A stretch of DNA of 64,000 nucleotides, taken from the NCBI RefSeq assembly GCF_052857255.1, contig NC_135505.1, forward strand, positions 43,726,520 to 43,790,519. Direction: 5' to 3'. Position 1 is the first letter of the stretch. Each line of letters starts with the position of its first letter. A program made the position numbers and the translations under genes. Below the pieces are notes generated by a model, which was not told the origin of the DNA, ran no database searches, and saw nothing but the letters and a program-made list of their open reading frames with translations. This stretch comes from Amblyomma americanum. Taxonomy: Eukaryota; Arthropoda; Arachnida; Ixodida; Ixodidae. This document shows, one piece after another, positions 10,480-23,345 of this stretch.

Positions 10480-10608
10480 ACGGCTACAAAGGAAATCTAG
10501 ACAGCTTTCTCAGATATCCAGGCGGGAAACAAAAATTCGTCCCGGACCGTGGTTCGCACCAAGGATCACCGCTCAGTCGCTCTTCCAACTGAGCTAATCG
10601 AGACGTCA
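10480..10608 (-). mobile_element. tRNA-derived SINE (TTAGCTCAGTTGG family)
   Basis: On the minus strand CGATTAGCTCAGTTGGAAGAGCG is a canonical A-box region, and GTGCGAACCAC stands where the B box belongs (two departures from consensus). GGTCCGGGACGAATTTTTG follows. A second, more decayed copy of this family is at 23280-23345. Confidence 0.7.
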
Positions 10609-10667
10609 AGCTCATGGTAGGGCTAGAGCGAATCTATCAATAACTCGAAGTGGTTGGTTGGAGGAAG

Positions 10668-10880
10668 TGGTTGAAGACCTTCACTACGGCTGTGAGGGAC
10701 GCCGTTGTGAAGGGCTGCGGAAATTTCAAGCAATTGGGGTTCTTTAACGCACACTGACATCGCACAGTACACAGGCCTCTAGACTTTCGCCTCCGTCGAA
10801 ATTCGACCGCCGCGGCCTGGATCGAACCTGCTCCTTTTGGGTGAGCAGCGGAGCGTCATAACTGAGCTACCGCAGCGGCC
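10668..10880 (-). mobile_element. tRNA-derived SINE (CCGCGGTGGCTCAGTGG family), diverged copy
   Basis: Same family as 710-941 and 49686-49924. The body is well preserved (GTGAGGGACGCCGTTGTGAAGGG). The tRNA head on the minus strand is altered (TGCGGTAGCTCAGTTATG) and shortened, so it is probably inactive. Confidence 0.8.
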
Positions 10881-13142
10881 GTAACTCGGAGTGGGAAATG
10901 TGTTGGTCAAATCGACGCAATACTTTGAGTCGATATGATTCTCTTTAGTATATAACAATATATTTCTGAAAACTCTTCACAGAATATTTGTTTTGGTTAA
11001 AAAGCATAAAGGTTTTAACTTAATTTTCAGCTACAAAGGAAATCTGCTGAATGAAGTGCGTTTCTGTCTTTTTTCAGTTTCATATTTGTCTGAAACCTTT
11101 TTTTCCGAGCATGTAAAAATTTCTTCAAATTTTGCATTTCAATCCAGAATAGATCACTGAAAAAACCTTTTCCTTTTCGAGGCCTGGCCGATCGATATGT
11201 TACCTCGTGCGGCGATAAGTGCCTGCCGCCTGGTTTTTGTGAGGATAAATTCAGCGCGTGTCAGCAGGTGTCCGCTTTGCGTGACAAAGAACGCTGCCGG
11301 GCATGACTCAACCGTCAGAGCGTCGCGTTCGAGTAAATGACTCCCCTTTCAGTCTATTCCCTTTTCTCTTTTCTCTCCTTGTGTCATTAATTTTTCGGAC
11401 AAATTTCTGCCTTTATTCCGAGTACTACCACATACGGGTAGCCAAGAGCGCAGCTTACGAATTGCGAAACACAATAGCGTGACCTAGCGTGTTTCCAAAT
11501 CAGCGCGCTGGGCGCTCTTCACTGAACACTGCCGTCATGCGAGCCTCGCAGCTATGGAATGCTCTGAGAGTAGAGCTATGTTGGTTTCTTTATGAATGGA
11601 ATATACGGTTTAAACAATGGGTCAGTACTTGAATCGCGAGAAAAGCCGGTTTAAAGAAAGAAATCGAGCGAACTAAGTCCTTCTGGGGGAACACAAAATT
11701 TCTGGAGCTACTGGAGTGAAGCAGATTGAGCCTGATGTCAAAGAAATATACCCTGAGCTAAGCGCGCTGGCCTACAACTGCCAGACATGCAACGTTTACG
11801 CAACAATTGCGCCGGAAACTGAGCCTAACCCGAGAAGAAGAAGGCTGCTAGTCAAGTCATGGCACATTCAAAAAACTTGCGAAAATGTTTATCGCACCCA
11901 CGAAACCCTTCCCTCTTTCACCAGCCAAGATTAAAGATCCGTGACCCTGCGATCGACTATACGTCTGCTGAAAACAAAGCTGATACTCGCTCACAGTCAC
12001 GGCTGGTTGGAAAGCTGTTTATGTTTGGAAACTTCGTGCTTTCCTAAAATATGCCGATTACAATTTCATATTGATCACATTTTAAGACGCAGAGCGGTTT
12101 TTGCTGAATTCAATAATGTAACTCATTAGCACGAACGCTTGGCATTGGGAGCGTTATAAAAGTAAAGCACATTTTTCCACCTCTATTCCATCATCATCAT
12201 TTTTCACCTCCACTCGAGAAAAACTAGCATTATTGCTGACTAATGCGCTTGCCAAAAATACAAGCCCAGCCAATTAATTTCTTTCTTGCCAGCATTTCTG
12301 CGTGCTGTCTGAACAAAGTTCCCGTGAACTATTGCTCAGAACAGCTGTAAGAGGAGGCTCGAATTAAGCCAACCGCGCTACAGCGAAGAATGTTTTGTCC
12401 CCATTTAGGTTAGCCCCTAATGCCCAACTGGAGTCCAGCATGAATTATAAATTGAGCACGTCTTGAAAAACGATATTGAATTAAGATGTTGAAAGCGCTA
12501 TATTCCTTGCTTCAATGTTTTTATTCATCGCATGGCTAGCAATTCTGGAAAAAGTCATTTCTGAACGGGAAGGAGTTTATAAGCGAAATTTTTATATAAC
12601 ATTAGATTTGCCTATAACAGACAGTATATCCGCAGATGTCCCATCGGCAGGCTTGCATTTTTATTGGTATTAAGTTAACGCTTTTGCTATCGTGAAAAGC
12701 TTTCCCCGTTGGTTTTCTATGGCTCTCTTAACAGCTCGATGGGTGCGATGGAAACGCTATAAAGAAAAGCTTTTACTACATATCGGAACAGTTGATCATT
12801 AACTTCTATATTTCAATGCAAGTACATAACAGTTTTCTAATATTCAAAATTTTTGTCCAAAAATGTTTGACATGGGCTGCCATGACGAGCCTGGAGCATA
12901 AAAATTGATCTGAGCGACGGTTATTTAGCCAACCTGAATACCTCTTTGAGCCCAACACATTTTTATAACTGCCGAGGCACATGGCTCGTGGCATCAAGGA
13001 GTACGGAGGCGGAATCTTATGCCGCAACTACCATTTATAAAAGCGCCTGATTACCACAGTCCACTGTCGACGCGTCGTGAAGGCTCAGGTGGCATTAGAG
13101 ATCACTCTTTTAAGGCGACAGCCTTTAATGGCTCATACTCGC
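10881..13142. other. No gene recognised
   Basis: AT-rich to mixed sequence with only short chance frames on both strands. I see no splice-site-bounded conserved exon, RNA gene or repeat that I can name. Confidence 0.4.
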
Positions 13143-13270
13143 GTCCGTCTGTTACGTTTTAGGTCACATGGCCTTGTCCGTCTTTTACATTTTAGGGCAC
13201 GTGACCTTGTCCGTCCGTCACGTTTTAGGTAACGCGACCTTTTCCTCTGCATTCTAGGTCATGGGACCTT
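13143..13270. repeat. 33-bp minisatellite, about four units
   Basis: Three 33-bp units start at 13143, 13176 and 13209 with the pattern GTCCGTCnnTTACRTTTTAGG and end in GACCTT or GGCCTT. A fourth, 29-bp degenerate unit ends near 13270. The units contain partial palindromes around CACATG/CACGTG, and the array is followed by GTCACGTGGTCAC. Confidence 0.85.
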
Positions 13271-15434
13271 GTCACGTGGTCACAACCTGCAAACTGGACT
13301 GTGAGCAAACAGCACACTGTGGCGGGTGGTGTGATCCGCCGCCAAGCAACAACTGCGCATGCGCCGCGTGACGTCACCGCTAAAATTCAAATCAGTGCAA
13401 TGAGTCGCAAACGGCTTTCGCCTTCCTGCAGTGAAGAGATGTCTAAGTGCCTCCAACGAATTTTCTTCCAGATTTTGAAATGGTGCGCCCAGTACACGAA
13501 ACCGTCCTTTCCAGCCCCATTTTTCTAGCAGACTGGTATGATGCATTCAGGTTAGTGCGACGACTTTAAATTTGCGAAAAATGAGCACCGGCCCGGCGAA
13601 CACTTCGTAAAAATGAAATAGTGAAAGTCTGGATGTTACGATGACCGACGGGAAAGCGTTGAAGAACAATGACGGGTTGCTACACTACGACAAAGCCTGC
13701 GTGTGCTAAAAAATCTAGGCACAGTCTGCAAGAAAGAACCCATTGTGGGAATGACTGCACCATGTGTCACGGGCAGCGGTCACTGTCCGGTAGGTCCTCT
13801 GAAAACGGGCGGCAGGGAATAAGTTATACATCCGTGAAACGGGTTGCCTTTTGCGGATTTTGTCTTTAGAATTTTGAGCTCCGATGCTAGAGGTAGCGGC
13901 CCTACACGATCGGGGCCCATGCACAAGTCTACGCGGTAGTTACCACGCCTTTGTGTTCATTTATGCAATATGTATATACTTTCATTTATGCAATCCTGAG
14001 GCAGAATTCTGATGTTGTGGGGAACAGTCTCTGCAAAACATGTCCGTCCTCGCTAAATATGACATCCATAATATGCCTCGACATCATATTTATCACCATC
14101 GTATTCCTACCTCGCTGGGGGGCAAATATTGTGGTAGGCCTGATGAAAAGAATGCTCAAGAAAAGCGTACCTGCCTGTGCCACGGCCACTGCAAGAAAAT
14201 GTTCTCTCGGTCCATGGCGGGTTAAGGCCAACACATTCCTATATATCTTCCTAATCATATCCGTCGCCTTACTCTCTGTAGCCCCGTGATCCATTTCCCT
14301 TCCCTTCAAATTGGTTGTGTGCTCTCTGTACAATTTGCATTTGTATCTGTGCAAATTTATATCATGGATATAAGTTGTATCGAATACATTGTATTGTTAT
14401 ATGAAATATACATTATATATTATTTCTATTAACCTATATATTCTTAAGAAAATAATTGCTCTAAAATAATTATCAGGTTTTAAAAGTCAGCAGAAATTAA
14501 AAGTAATTTTATTTCTGAAAATTTTAAAATGCTATTTAAATTCAATTGGAATTCGAATTTCATTCTGAACTGACATTTTAAGCTGAAATAATTCAATAAG
14601 GAATCATAGAATGTAACTTGACAATCAGTGAAATCGTTCTTAAAATATATTGTCCGAAAAAAACCAAATTTATGTTTTTAAATCATAAACTAAACGTGGA
14701 AGCTTTGTTTTAGCATGCATATAAAAATTAAAAGTTAACAATGACAAAATGAATTTCAAGCTCTAAATCTTGCAAGTTTTAAATAAAGCCAGCCCTCCCA
14801 ATTTCCACCGAGAATGCAATGGAGAGGTCTGCTGCATCTCTCGTCATACAGGATAGGTGCGAGCATACTACTTATGTACCATGAAATACCAATTAGTGCC
14901 CTTTAATACTCCGTTAGCACTACTCCTAGCACTAACCCTTTCCTTCGGATAAGGACGGAGGGCAGTTCTCTCTGTGGACGAGATTTTTCAGCGGAAAAAA
15001 TCTTGGAAGTTAAGCTGTCTGGTGAAATTTGCAAGCTGCGAGTTTTGAGTAAAGACTGCTCTCGCCGAACTTTTTAAAGAGCACAGACAACAAAATTTGA
15101 AAGTAATCAAGCGATACGACTTTGTCTTTTGGACCTTGTAGCAACAATCATTTGGAGGCATTGCGTTGAAGCTAATTTAATATGAATTGGATGTTGTCCG
15201 CGGAGTCACTGGGAATTTCCAGCTACAACAAGTGACACCATACAGGGTGCACCGGCTCTAATGATTCTGACGTCCCCGAACCCAGTCGCTGCTCATAGGT
15301 AAAGCCAGTGACTGCCGGTGACGCTGATGTCGTCAAGAATGTAGTGGTTCACATTGGCCGGTAGACCATGACGTCTAGCTGCACTTCAGAGCTAGCTGCG
15401 ACCGAGATCGGCGCCGGTGGTACTAAACCGGTCC
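13271..15434. other. No gene recognised; includes very AT-rich tract 14345-14800
   Basis: 14040-14300 contains open frames on both strands but no conserved domain. Its CT-rich end (CCTAATCATATCCG...CATTTCCCTTCCC) reminds me of 3' ends of tick LINEs, which I cannot confirm. 14345-14800 is dominated by A and T with no ORF. Confidence 0.35.
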
Positions 15435-15436
15435 TA

Positions 15437-16115
15437 CAGTCCAGCGGGATTTGAAGGTTATCGCGCCAGCGTCGACCGAGAACCGCAACAGCGCCATGGC
15501 CCAGAATCCTCTGCTGTGGCGAGGAAAGTACCAGGCCAGCTTCTCTCACTCTCTTTGCTGTTCCTTAAGCAGCCGCCACTCCCTTCTAGGCAAGCAGCTT
15601 TTTAATTTTCTTTTTTTGCTCCATCGAACAGGCAGTGATGCTATTGCGCGCAACGTATTCTTCGGTATTTTCTGGAATTAGAAGCTACGAACCTGCATCT
15701 GGTGTGTGTAACAGCAGTTATACCCTTATGCACAAATCTTTTGCGAAATTTCATCGGTGGACAAAGACAACATGACGAGGCGACGTTGTGATGACATATT
15801 TTTTGTAACTCGGAAAGTCTTTCAAATGAAGCAAGTGCTAGCGATCAGCTTTACCTAATCTTTCCCACCAATTTTGTTATCGTCCGCGAAGATAAGAGGT
15901 AACAAAGTCCACATTCGATTGCAATGAATGGAAAGTTTAAAATAAAGAGAAAGGATGGTAATTTCGTCGCGGGAGTGATGGTTGTAGCACGGAACAGGGA
16001 ATGAGAGAGAGAAGAATGCGAAATCGGGACTTTCATTGCCCCAAAACCGGCCGCTAGGCCCCTGGAACGCTAGACCGGTCGACGCTCGCGATTACCTTCA
16101 AATCGCGCTAGACTG
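15437..16115. mobile_element. Tc1/mariner-like MITE, 679 bp, TA target duplication
   Basis: Inverted termini of about 40 bases pair 15437-15480 with 16072-16115. The left end reads CAGTCCAGCGGGATTTGAAG. The right end, reversed, reads CAGTCTAGCGCGATTTGAAG. The TIR outer ends are CAGT, flanked on both sides by TA (15435-15436 and 16116-16117), as in Tc1/mariner elements. No transposase frame lies between, so it would depend on an autonomous relative. Confidence 0.8.
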
Positions 16116-16117
16116 TA

Positions 16118-18209
16118 CTTAATTACCAACTCGGCGCATCGCTGTTTTCTGCCTCATTTACATGATCACTAGGGGCCTAGTCCACTTTCAAGGCAAAAAA
16201 AAAAAAAACGGACACCCAAGAACATTGTGCCTCTAGTCCTTAACTTAGACGTAGCCTATTTTAGTAAGTTTTTATAATTTATTAATGTGTACGATTTGCT
16301 TCACGTATCTCCTCTATTATTAGATTTCTACACCGAGCGCAAAACATACGCCAATAAGAAAAACAAAGGGAAGTACGACAGCATAAAAACTAAATTGCTT
16401 CACTGACTTCGAAAAGCAATCACATTTTGATCAAGGCAATTTTTACCATGGCCATAATGACTAAACGACGTCTGTGAAAGACTATTCTAGTTTCCTCATA
16501 CGTCTCGAACGCACCCCATGAAATCAATCATTGTATGTGGTTTTCGATGAAGTTTTCAATTTCACTGATTATCTGTGGTCTCGACTTAAGGTATTCGGTG
16601 CACGCTGGGGACAACCATGGGAATATATTCGCTACTGCAATGCGAAATCTAGACGGGATCAATTCCCAGTGGAAACAAGGCAACGTTAAATTGCACTTTT
16701 CAAGACCTTCAGCCTAAAGCCAAATTTTGGATTTCAGTGTTACTTGGAGACTGAACCGAAGTACATACAGGAAATGAAGTTGGAAGGAAAATGAACGGTA
16801 ATTTCATATGTGACATGTTAACCATGATGCATACTTTGCATGCGCATAGGGTTACTTTCCAAAGTCTCGGCGTGAGTCCTTCTCTTCAGAAAATAATACT
16901 ATTTTAACTAATCCTACGTGAAGTCTTGCATATAAGCCTGAAAATGTAAACTCGTGCAGAGGTGATTCCTTCTCTATTAAAGAACATTCAGACAAGAATG
17001 AAAACTCTCGTATTCTGAAATCTTTAGAATTCACAGACATGCAAAACTACATTTCAGTGCAGTCAATAGGGTCCTTGTACAGCTTTTTTTTTTTTTTTTT
17101 GGTGTGCTCGTGATGGCGCCGCAGGGACAACCAGTAGCGCGTTCTAGGAAGAGAAATAAGAGAAGGCATGGAATCAGATCCTCTCCAACTTCAATTTCAA
17201 TTTCTAGAATGCACGACGAGCTTTCCAAACATAGCCGTTTGACATTACTTTCAGCTATCGTCTTTCTCGCGGGCGCATCGTTTCGATTCGAGGTGACTTC
17301 TAGCTGTAGTATCGCACAAAGATATGCACCTTTGGAATATCTTCATGGAGCAACATTTTATTCTGCAAAAAGAAAAAAAATGCTCAATGGACAGAACTTA
17401 TTTCTTGAGTTCGGCTGCTACGATGTGCCTGTGAGACATAGAGAGATAATATGCATGCAGCCGTCCTTGTCACAACGAACAGATTTTTCATCCCAGGAAA
17501 GACAGGCCATAAGTCGCGTAGGTGTTAGCCAAACCAAGCCCTGCAGCTTCAACTGTTTAGGCTGTGAACATGTCGTTCTGTGATTGCACATTTCCAGCTT
17601 ACTCTACAGTTTATAAAAGTTAAAAATATTAATCTCCAGGCCTAAGTGGCAGCCATTACCCTTGCCTCCGACTCGCCGTGCAGAGCACCCGCCAGAAATG
17701 TACAGATCGTGGTATAGAACTGCTGCTGAGGCGACGGCGGCGTTCAGTTCTGATGTGTTCATATATGCGGGGCATATCAAGGCACAGTCTTAGATCATTG
17801 GTAAAGTTTTCGGACGAGAAGGGAAGTCGGTTTCTCGTGCAGGGAGCACACCTGTTCGAAGCGATTGATTTATCATAAATAAGCCTTCAGTCACTGTTCA
17901 AAATCCATTCAACTTTCCCCAGAATATATGCGTTGTGTGTGAATGATTAAAGGGAGTACAAAAAAGGTTAGGAAAGCTATGATTCGCAAGGAGAAAGATA
18001 TCGTAGCAGTCGAACAAAAACGACGAAAATAGAGCAGGCGGCGGTGACACGGCATGGCAGTTATAGTAACACCGACACCTGTCCGAGGTATTCTTTTCGT
18101 TCTCAAGACTTGCGCCCTCATGTGTTGACACCGACATGATTACTTTCCGTCGCCCACATGCCAAGCATGGATCTTCAGGCCTCAGCCATACTGCTGGTAC
18201 CTCCGACGG
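16118..18209. other. No gene recognised
   Basis: Contains an A run (about 16195-16208) and a T run (about 17083-17100). A 159-codon plus-strand frame at 17104-17583 has no recognisable domain, irregular composition and no splice or promoter support, and is best treated as chance. Confidence 0.4.
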
Positions 18210-18957
18210 TTCAGACATCGTACCAAGAAGAGCACGTCTCTTTGGTCCTGGTCAGAAAACGCCAGTCGAGATCGCTGACGACGGCATGTGATCTCGCTCG
18301 ACGTCGCAGCCGCCTTCCTCTATTTCGGTAGCTATGCGTAGGAAATGGCTATTCAACACTGACGTATGAACTTCAATCCCTCACCCTTGACTTGAGACTT
18401 AGTCACGATCTTCGATGGGGATTGTCATCACTAGCGTCGTCCACCTGATCATCGGCTAAGATTTACTCTCGTACTTCGACTTGGACGTCAGCACACGGCG
18501 TAATCGCCTGAGAGATGGTTTCAATCGCCTCTCATTAAATGGAACCGCGCCCAGTCTAATACCTTCTTACACTCTCGAGAGCACTTTTACTGAATTCCTA
18601 GAGTTGACCAAGCCGTGCACACTTGATCACTTGCATAAGAACACGGTGATGCACCACAATTTCACGCTTGGCGCACCAGGCGCAGCACGTCCACGCCACT
18701 TATTTGGTGACCACCTGGCTATCGCCAAACGTAATTTCGACCACATACTTCAGCTCGACATTATACGTTCGCCACCCAGCGTACGGGCTTCAGCGCTGTA
18801 TCTCGTTACCGTGAAAGACCGAGGTGACATGCGCCTATGCGAGGAATATCGAGCGCAGAGCACCAAAGCCATCCACGACACCTGCCCGCTGCCTCACATC
18901 TAGAATTTTACAACTGCATGGCTGTACCAACTTTAGCGGGGTGGAGCTGTTTAGCAC
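18210..18957 (+). pseudogene. Ty3/gypsy pol remnant: protease C-terminus to reverse transcriptase N-terminus
   Basis: From about 18348 the plus strand encodes YELQSLTLDLRLSHDLRW, the end of a gypsy protease and linker. A frameshift follows, then a 140-residue open stretch (18481-18903) with the diagnostic pre-RT and RT motifs: HHNFTLGAPGAARPR, AKRNFDHILQLDIIR, then CEEYRAQ and CPLPHI. These correspond to the gypsy segments with 'ARPRRL', 'LGIIRPS' and 'GDYRALN...YPIPHI'. RT continues in another frame (LQLHGCTNFSGVELFS) to about 18957 and then stops abruptly. The catalytic YxDD region is absent. 18210-18347 is a weaker match to the protease region. Confidence 0.75.
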
Positions 18958-19444
18958 TTTTTCTTTTTATTTATTCAATTACAAACACTACAAACTTTTC
19001 AAACTCAGCAGATTTTAATCTTGGACTTGTATCCTTACTTCCCTGATCTGCTTTCTAGGCAAAAATCTTCTAATCGCCTTTTCTTAGAGTGCCACCTATT
19101 CATTCACATTCCTTTAAAATCTCTAAACCATAGGAGCTCAACGAGAGTGACTTTGCTTTTTGCCTATAGTAGCATCTGGACAAATTCTGGCACATTCTAC
19201 TAACGCAAGTTCAATTGTTTCTACAGATTAACGACACAGTGCACATATGGGATGTTCTTGGTTACATTTTTATATATTCCTTTGCGTTTCAGCATACCGT
19301 GATCTCGATTAAGAGTGAATATCGCTGCCTCTTAAATAATCAAGGAATGATTCCTTTGCCTTACGACAGTATGCTAATGTGTAGGCTTGTGCTTAGAAAA
19401 GGAAAAAGTATATATCTTAAACAAATATTGCTTTTGCTTCGAAA
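18958..19444. other. About 490 bp of unrelated AT-rich sequence inside the gypsy pol remnant
   Basis: It starts CTTTTTCTTTTTATTTATTC and separates RT palm sequence from the RNase H region. It replaces the expected part of RT containing the catalytic box. No known repeat is recognised, and no duplication at the borders is obvious. It may be an insertion combined with deletion. Confidence 0.45.
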
Positions 19445-19690
19445 GGGCCCAAGTTGCCTTCAGTGGTCTCGGTAAGTTTTGTAGCTGCCAAGCAAGCTGT
19501 TGCAGACCCAGTGCTTCTGACACATTCTAGAAGAAACGGCTCGGTTAGGCTCATGGTGCATAATGCAGCGAGGTTGTCAGAGTGGTCTTACCGCAGTGCA
19601 TTAACTCTGAGCGGAAGCCTTTGTTTTTCCACGCTGGGAAGCTAAACCCTGTTGAGACCTGCTATAGTGTCTTCAGTCGCGGGCTAATGG
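19445..19690 (+). pseudogene. Ty3/gypsy pol remnant: RT end and RNase H start
   Basis: The plus strand encodes SFVAAKQAVADPVLLTHSRR followed by VRLMVHNAA, equivalent to the gypsy 'F...K.ALA.A..L.HP' block and the RNase H 'L.TDAS' strand (the first catalytic Asp is lost: N). After a frameshift it encodes a segment like KLNPVETCYSVFSR, matching the conserved 'FSRKL.P.E..YS.F.REL' RNase H block. Same strand and order as 18210-18957, so both are parts of one dead element. Confidence 0.7.
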
Positions 19691-22600
19691 CCATCGACGC
19701 TTCCAATAAGGTTGCCATTTGGCGCTAAAATTTGCACAAACATTCAAGTGCCGAAACCTATTTGCCGACATTATTGTTTCTTTTCATGCTAAGCATTTCA
19801 AAAGCAGGTCGAAGGCACCAGGTGTACAAGTTTAAAAGGGGCAAAGGGAAAAAAAGTTATGAGCGCCGTCCTCGGTACAACTGTTACAAACAGAAAAATT
19901 TGTATGCCCTTAAACGGTGCACTTCCTTCTTGAAGCTGTCATGACCGGTGTGGAAACAAGCTTATCAGTAAAGCCGGGAAGGTAATAGTTATTAAATACC
20001 GACACTTTCGCCGTGTTATATAAAACCTGAGAAGAACGGCCTCAGAAGCACTAACTGCTGCACATAAGTTCCTTTTAGCCTTCTTGTTTTCTTGACTATT
20101 TACCTAGAGATCTTTTCGCCATACTGCGGCATGAAGACAGCAATGTTAATAACACAGCGATAATTAGCGCGCAATGTGATATCGATTAACATTATATTAC
20201 CCAACAACTGCACACACAGCTGTTTTACACTTTTTATATTTGTGTTCCCCTAAAATATTTATATCTGGTGTTTTCGGGATCCCTGCAGGTTAAGGTAGCA
20301 TATAGTTAATGTTCCAAATAATTCAGCGCAACAAGACTTCATGTGATAGGTTTACATCAACTTTAACGCAAAAACAGAGCGCAGTGATAAAGCAAATGAG
20401 AAAAATTTATGACAAGTGTAAGGCTGCAGGAATGAATAATGTCAAGAAAAACTGAGAGGTTAAAGAGATACAAACATAGAATTATACACTGAGATAGAAT
20501 AACAGAGCAACGGATTCTATTGTGTAAACTATCAACCTAAGCATGAAGCCAAAGTCTGAACCGTGTGGCAGAGAAGACACGTTATTTACGTATGCTATTT
20601 ATTTCACATGACAAGTTCTTTAACAGATGTAAATTGTCAGGTTTCAAACTTTGTTTTTGAAAATAATTCCCACAGGGGCAGAAGAAAGTTGCCAAACTCT
20701 ACATTTTGATTTCTGTGGCTTGTTCTTTTCAAAAGGTAGCAAATATTATTAGTACACTTAAGAATTTCACAACATACAAAAATATACAATGTTTATTCAA
20801 CATCACAGGGATGTTTGGAGCATGGGCAAAAAGCCAGAAGAAGGCTTGACTAAGGCCCATACTTACATACATGGCAAGCAGTGTGCGGCTACATGATGCA
20901 GCGGTTAAAAATAAAGAATAAAAAATGGGTGCGATAGGAGAATGAAAACACAAGTCAAACATGCGCATACGTTAATATAAACTGCATTGTAATGAAATTA
21001 CTAGTTTACATGGTGAAGCGTATATATGTTTACCCATACATACAACATGATCCAAAGACATCAGGAATTAAGAACACGGCTAAAAAAGGAAAACACTAAA
21101 AAAGTAAATGCGCAAACAGTTTCAATGTTTAAGACGTGGTGACATTTCAGTCCTATACATATTTATTCCGCTGGCTCTACAATGAAATAGAGTCAAAATA
21201 TGTAATTCTGCCCCTCGCGAAATCATTCAGCAATGCAGGAAGCCTAAATTGTAACATTTTCCTTCAATATCCTGTACGGCACTTGCTCAATTTCCATTTA
21301 TCTGGGTTGCGCATTGTGTATATAGGCTTGTGTTTTTCAAGATTTGCCAGTAACTTCAAGGTGTCATTTCCGGCAGGTCACTGCTAGGCGCTCAGGGAGG
21401 AATTTTAAAAATTGTATAGTAAATTATCGGCTTGCTTTTAAGGTCTTGTAAGCGGTATGAACGCTCGTTGGCCTGTACTCTATATAATGCGAGCATTTTA
21501 TAGGCAACGTTAAACAACCTTTTCGGGGACCCTTTAACGTCTCCGAGTAAAACTTGAAAGAAGGCATCTCCTGGCGCCCATGAATCAAATCATATGAATT
21601 GTTTGCGAGCGAAATGTGGTGTCTGTGCCGCTTTAAAATATGTCACCATCCTTCCGCAAGGACTAAAAAAACCTCAGCATAAGAAACCCCAGCAAAAAAT
21701 TAGTCCAGTGTTCGTACAAGGACGAGGCCCGCATTTTCGTCGAATGAAAACATGTTCGCAGGGCTTACAAGGCTGCTGTGTCTGCTCTAAAAACGAATAT
21801 TAATGTCTGTAACCGTAAACGACTATGACTCTGAGACCCTTAACGGCGCAATAAAGCAAAAAACGAGAGGCAATCATTTTTCGGGATTTCATCTGACCAG
21901 TCCTCCTTGCACGCACAGAGAGAGGAAACAGTTACCAGGTTTGTGTGCGTTCCAGAAAACTTGTGAGCTTTTCTTTCATTTCGTGAAGCTTTCTGAGAAG
22001 CAGAACCCACAAACTGCTGTAAGAAGCAGAAACAGAGAGAGTATTAACAGACGAAAGAAAACAAGATGCAGCAAATGAAACTGCAAGCAAATCTGTCGCA
22101 ACAAGTAGGGTCTTTGTAGAAAGTGCAACCACGACGGCGACGCCTTTGTCCCAAAAGTTTGTTCCTGTGACAAAGAGCCTTCAGGTTAAGGTGCTGATTG
22201 TTCGTTCGCTTGTCTACGTGCGTTCATTTTTTGAGTCGGTCTTTTTTCACCGGGGCTCTGTCGAGATATATCCGCCTAGAAGGACAATTAAGCTCAATAC
22301 GAAGAGGGATTTGTATTTTAGAAACAATTATTCTGAGCGCATTCACTACTTTTCTCTTTTTTCTGATGCAAAACTTTACTGCCTAAGTTTAGTTGTATTC
22401 ATTTGGCTATGACCTTTTGTTTTAGGGTCTTGCGTGTCTTACTTATCGATGCCTACGCGTTGTAATCCTGCTGCGGCACTTTGCACCGCTCAAACTTTGC
22501 TAAAGTCACATTTCTGCAATTTTATGACAAAAATTTCTGCTTCTTTTTGTGGAATGTTGGTTTACTGCCGGAAAACCAAATCATCGGTGAGGTCGAAGTT

Positions 22601-23279
22601 AAAGGCTCAGACCTCTCGTTTTCGTATTCCCTGTTTCTAGCGTCAGCACATTTTTTCTCGTCTGCAGTTATAAGCTGCTATCATTTTTATATACAAAATA
22701 ATTCCATATCTATCAAGACATTTTACTGCTGAAAAATACTTATGTGGACGGGGAGTCCCCTTCTATTGGACTTGTGTACTATCTGTAGACACACACTAGC
22801 AGGGGCTTTCTCGAAATGTTTTGTTTTCGTTCAGCTTGAAAACCTCACCTCATTGGTATTAAATTAAAGGTTCATTCATGTCACTGTTTCTAAAATCCTC
22901 CTCAGACATTGAAACGGTATGACTGCCAATAGCATTATCTTTATCTGTTGCTGTTGATATTTTATAAGAGAGAGAGATGAAACCTTTATTATAAGGCGGA
23001 GTTACCAGTACCGCATGTTTCTAGAGAATATATTGTTATCTTATTTATTTTGAAAGAGTGGGCTGCATTGAGCGCTGCCATCTTTACGCTTTTCATTTTC
23101 AACTAGCGCCACAGAACGAGTTCTCTTGTGTAGCCTTCTTAGACGCGACTGATTCATCCCAATGCTCGAAACTCCCTTTATCCCATGATTACTCCTCAGC
23201 GTTCACCCATGCGCTGCCAGAAAAGAAAAGGTGTACAACACCCTGAGAACCTTCGGAGTTAAAAAATTAGTACTAGTCT
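19691..23279. other. No gene recognised
   Basis: Mostly AT-rich sequence with short chance frames. Around 22968-23012, GAGAGAGAGATGAAACCTTT resembles the minus-strand 3' tip of an I-type LINE (compare 46250-46290), at low confidence. Nothing else can be supported. Confidence 0.35.
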
Positions 23280-23345
23280 GGCGGCACGGGCCGGAACCAC
23301 CAAGTGCCCGGGCAGTGACTCAACCCAATAAGCTAACCGGGACAG
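23280..23345 (-). mobile_element. Decayed tRNA-derived SINE head (TTAGCTCAGTTGG family)
   Basis: Minus strand CCCGGTTAGCTTATTGGGTTGAG aligns with the A-box region of 10480-10608. It is followed by a degenerate B box and a GC-rich end. Only the head is recognisable. Confidence 0.5.

Noticed and set aside
17104..17583. 159-codon plus-strand ORF
   Set aside because: Begins next to a T run; no domain, signal or splice context. Judged chance.
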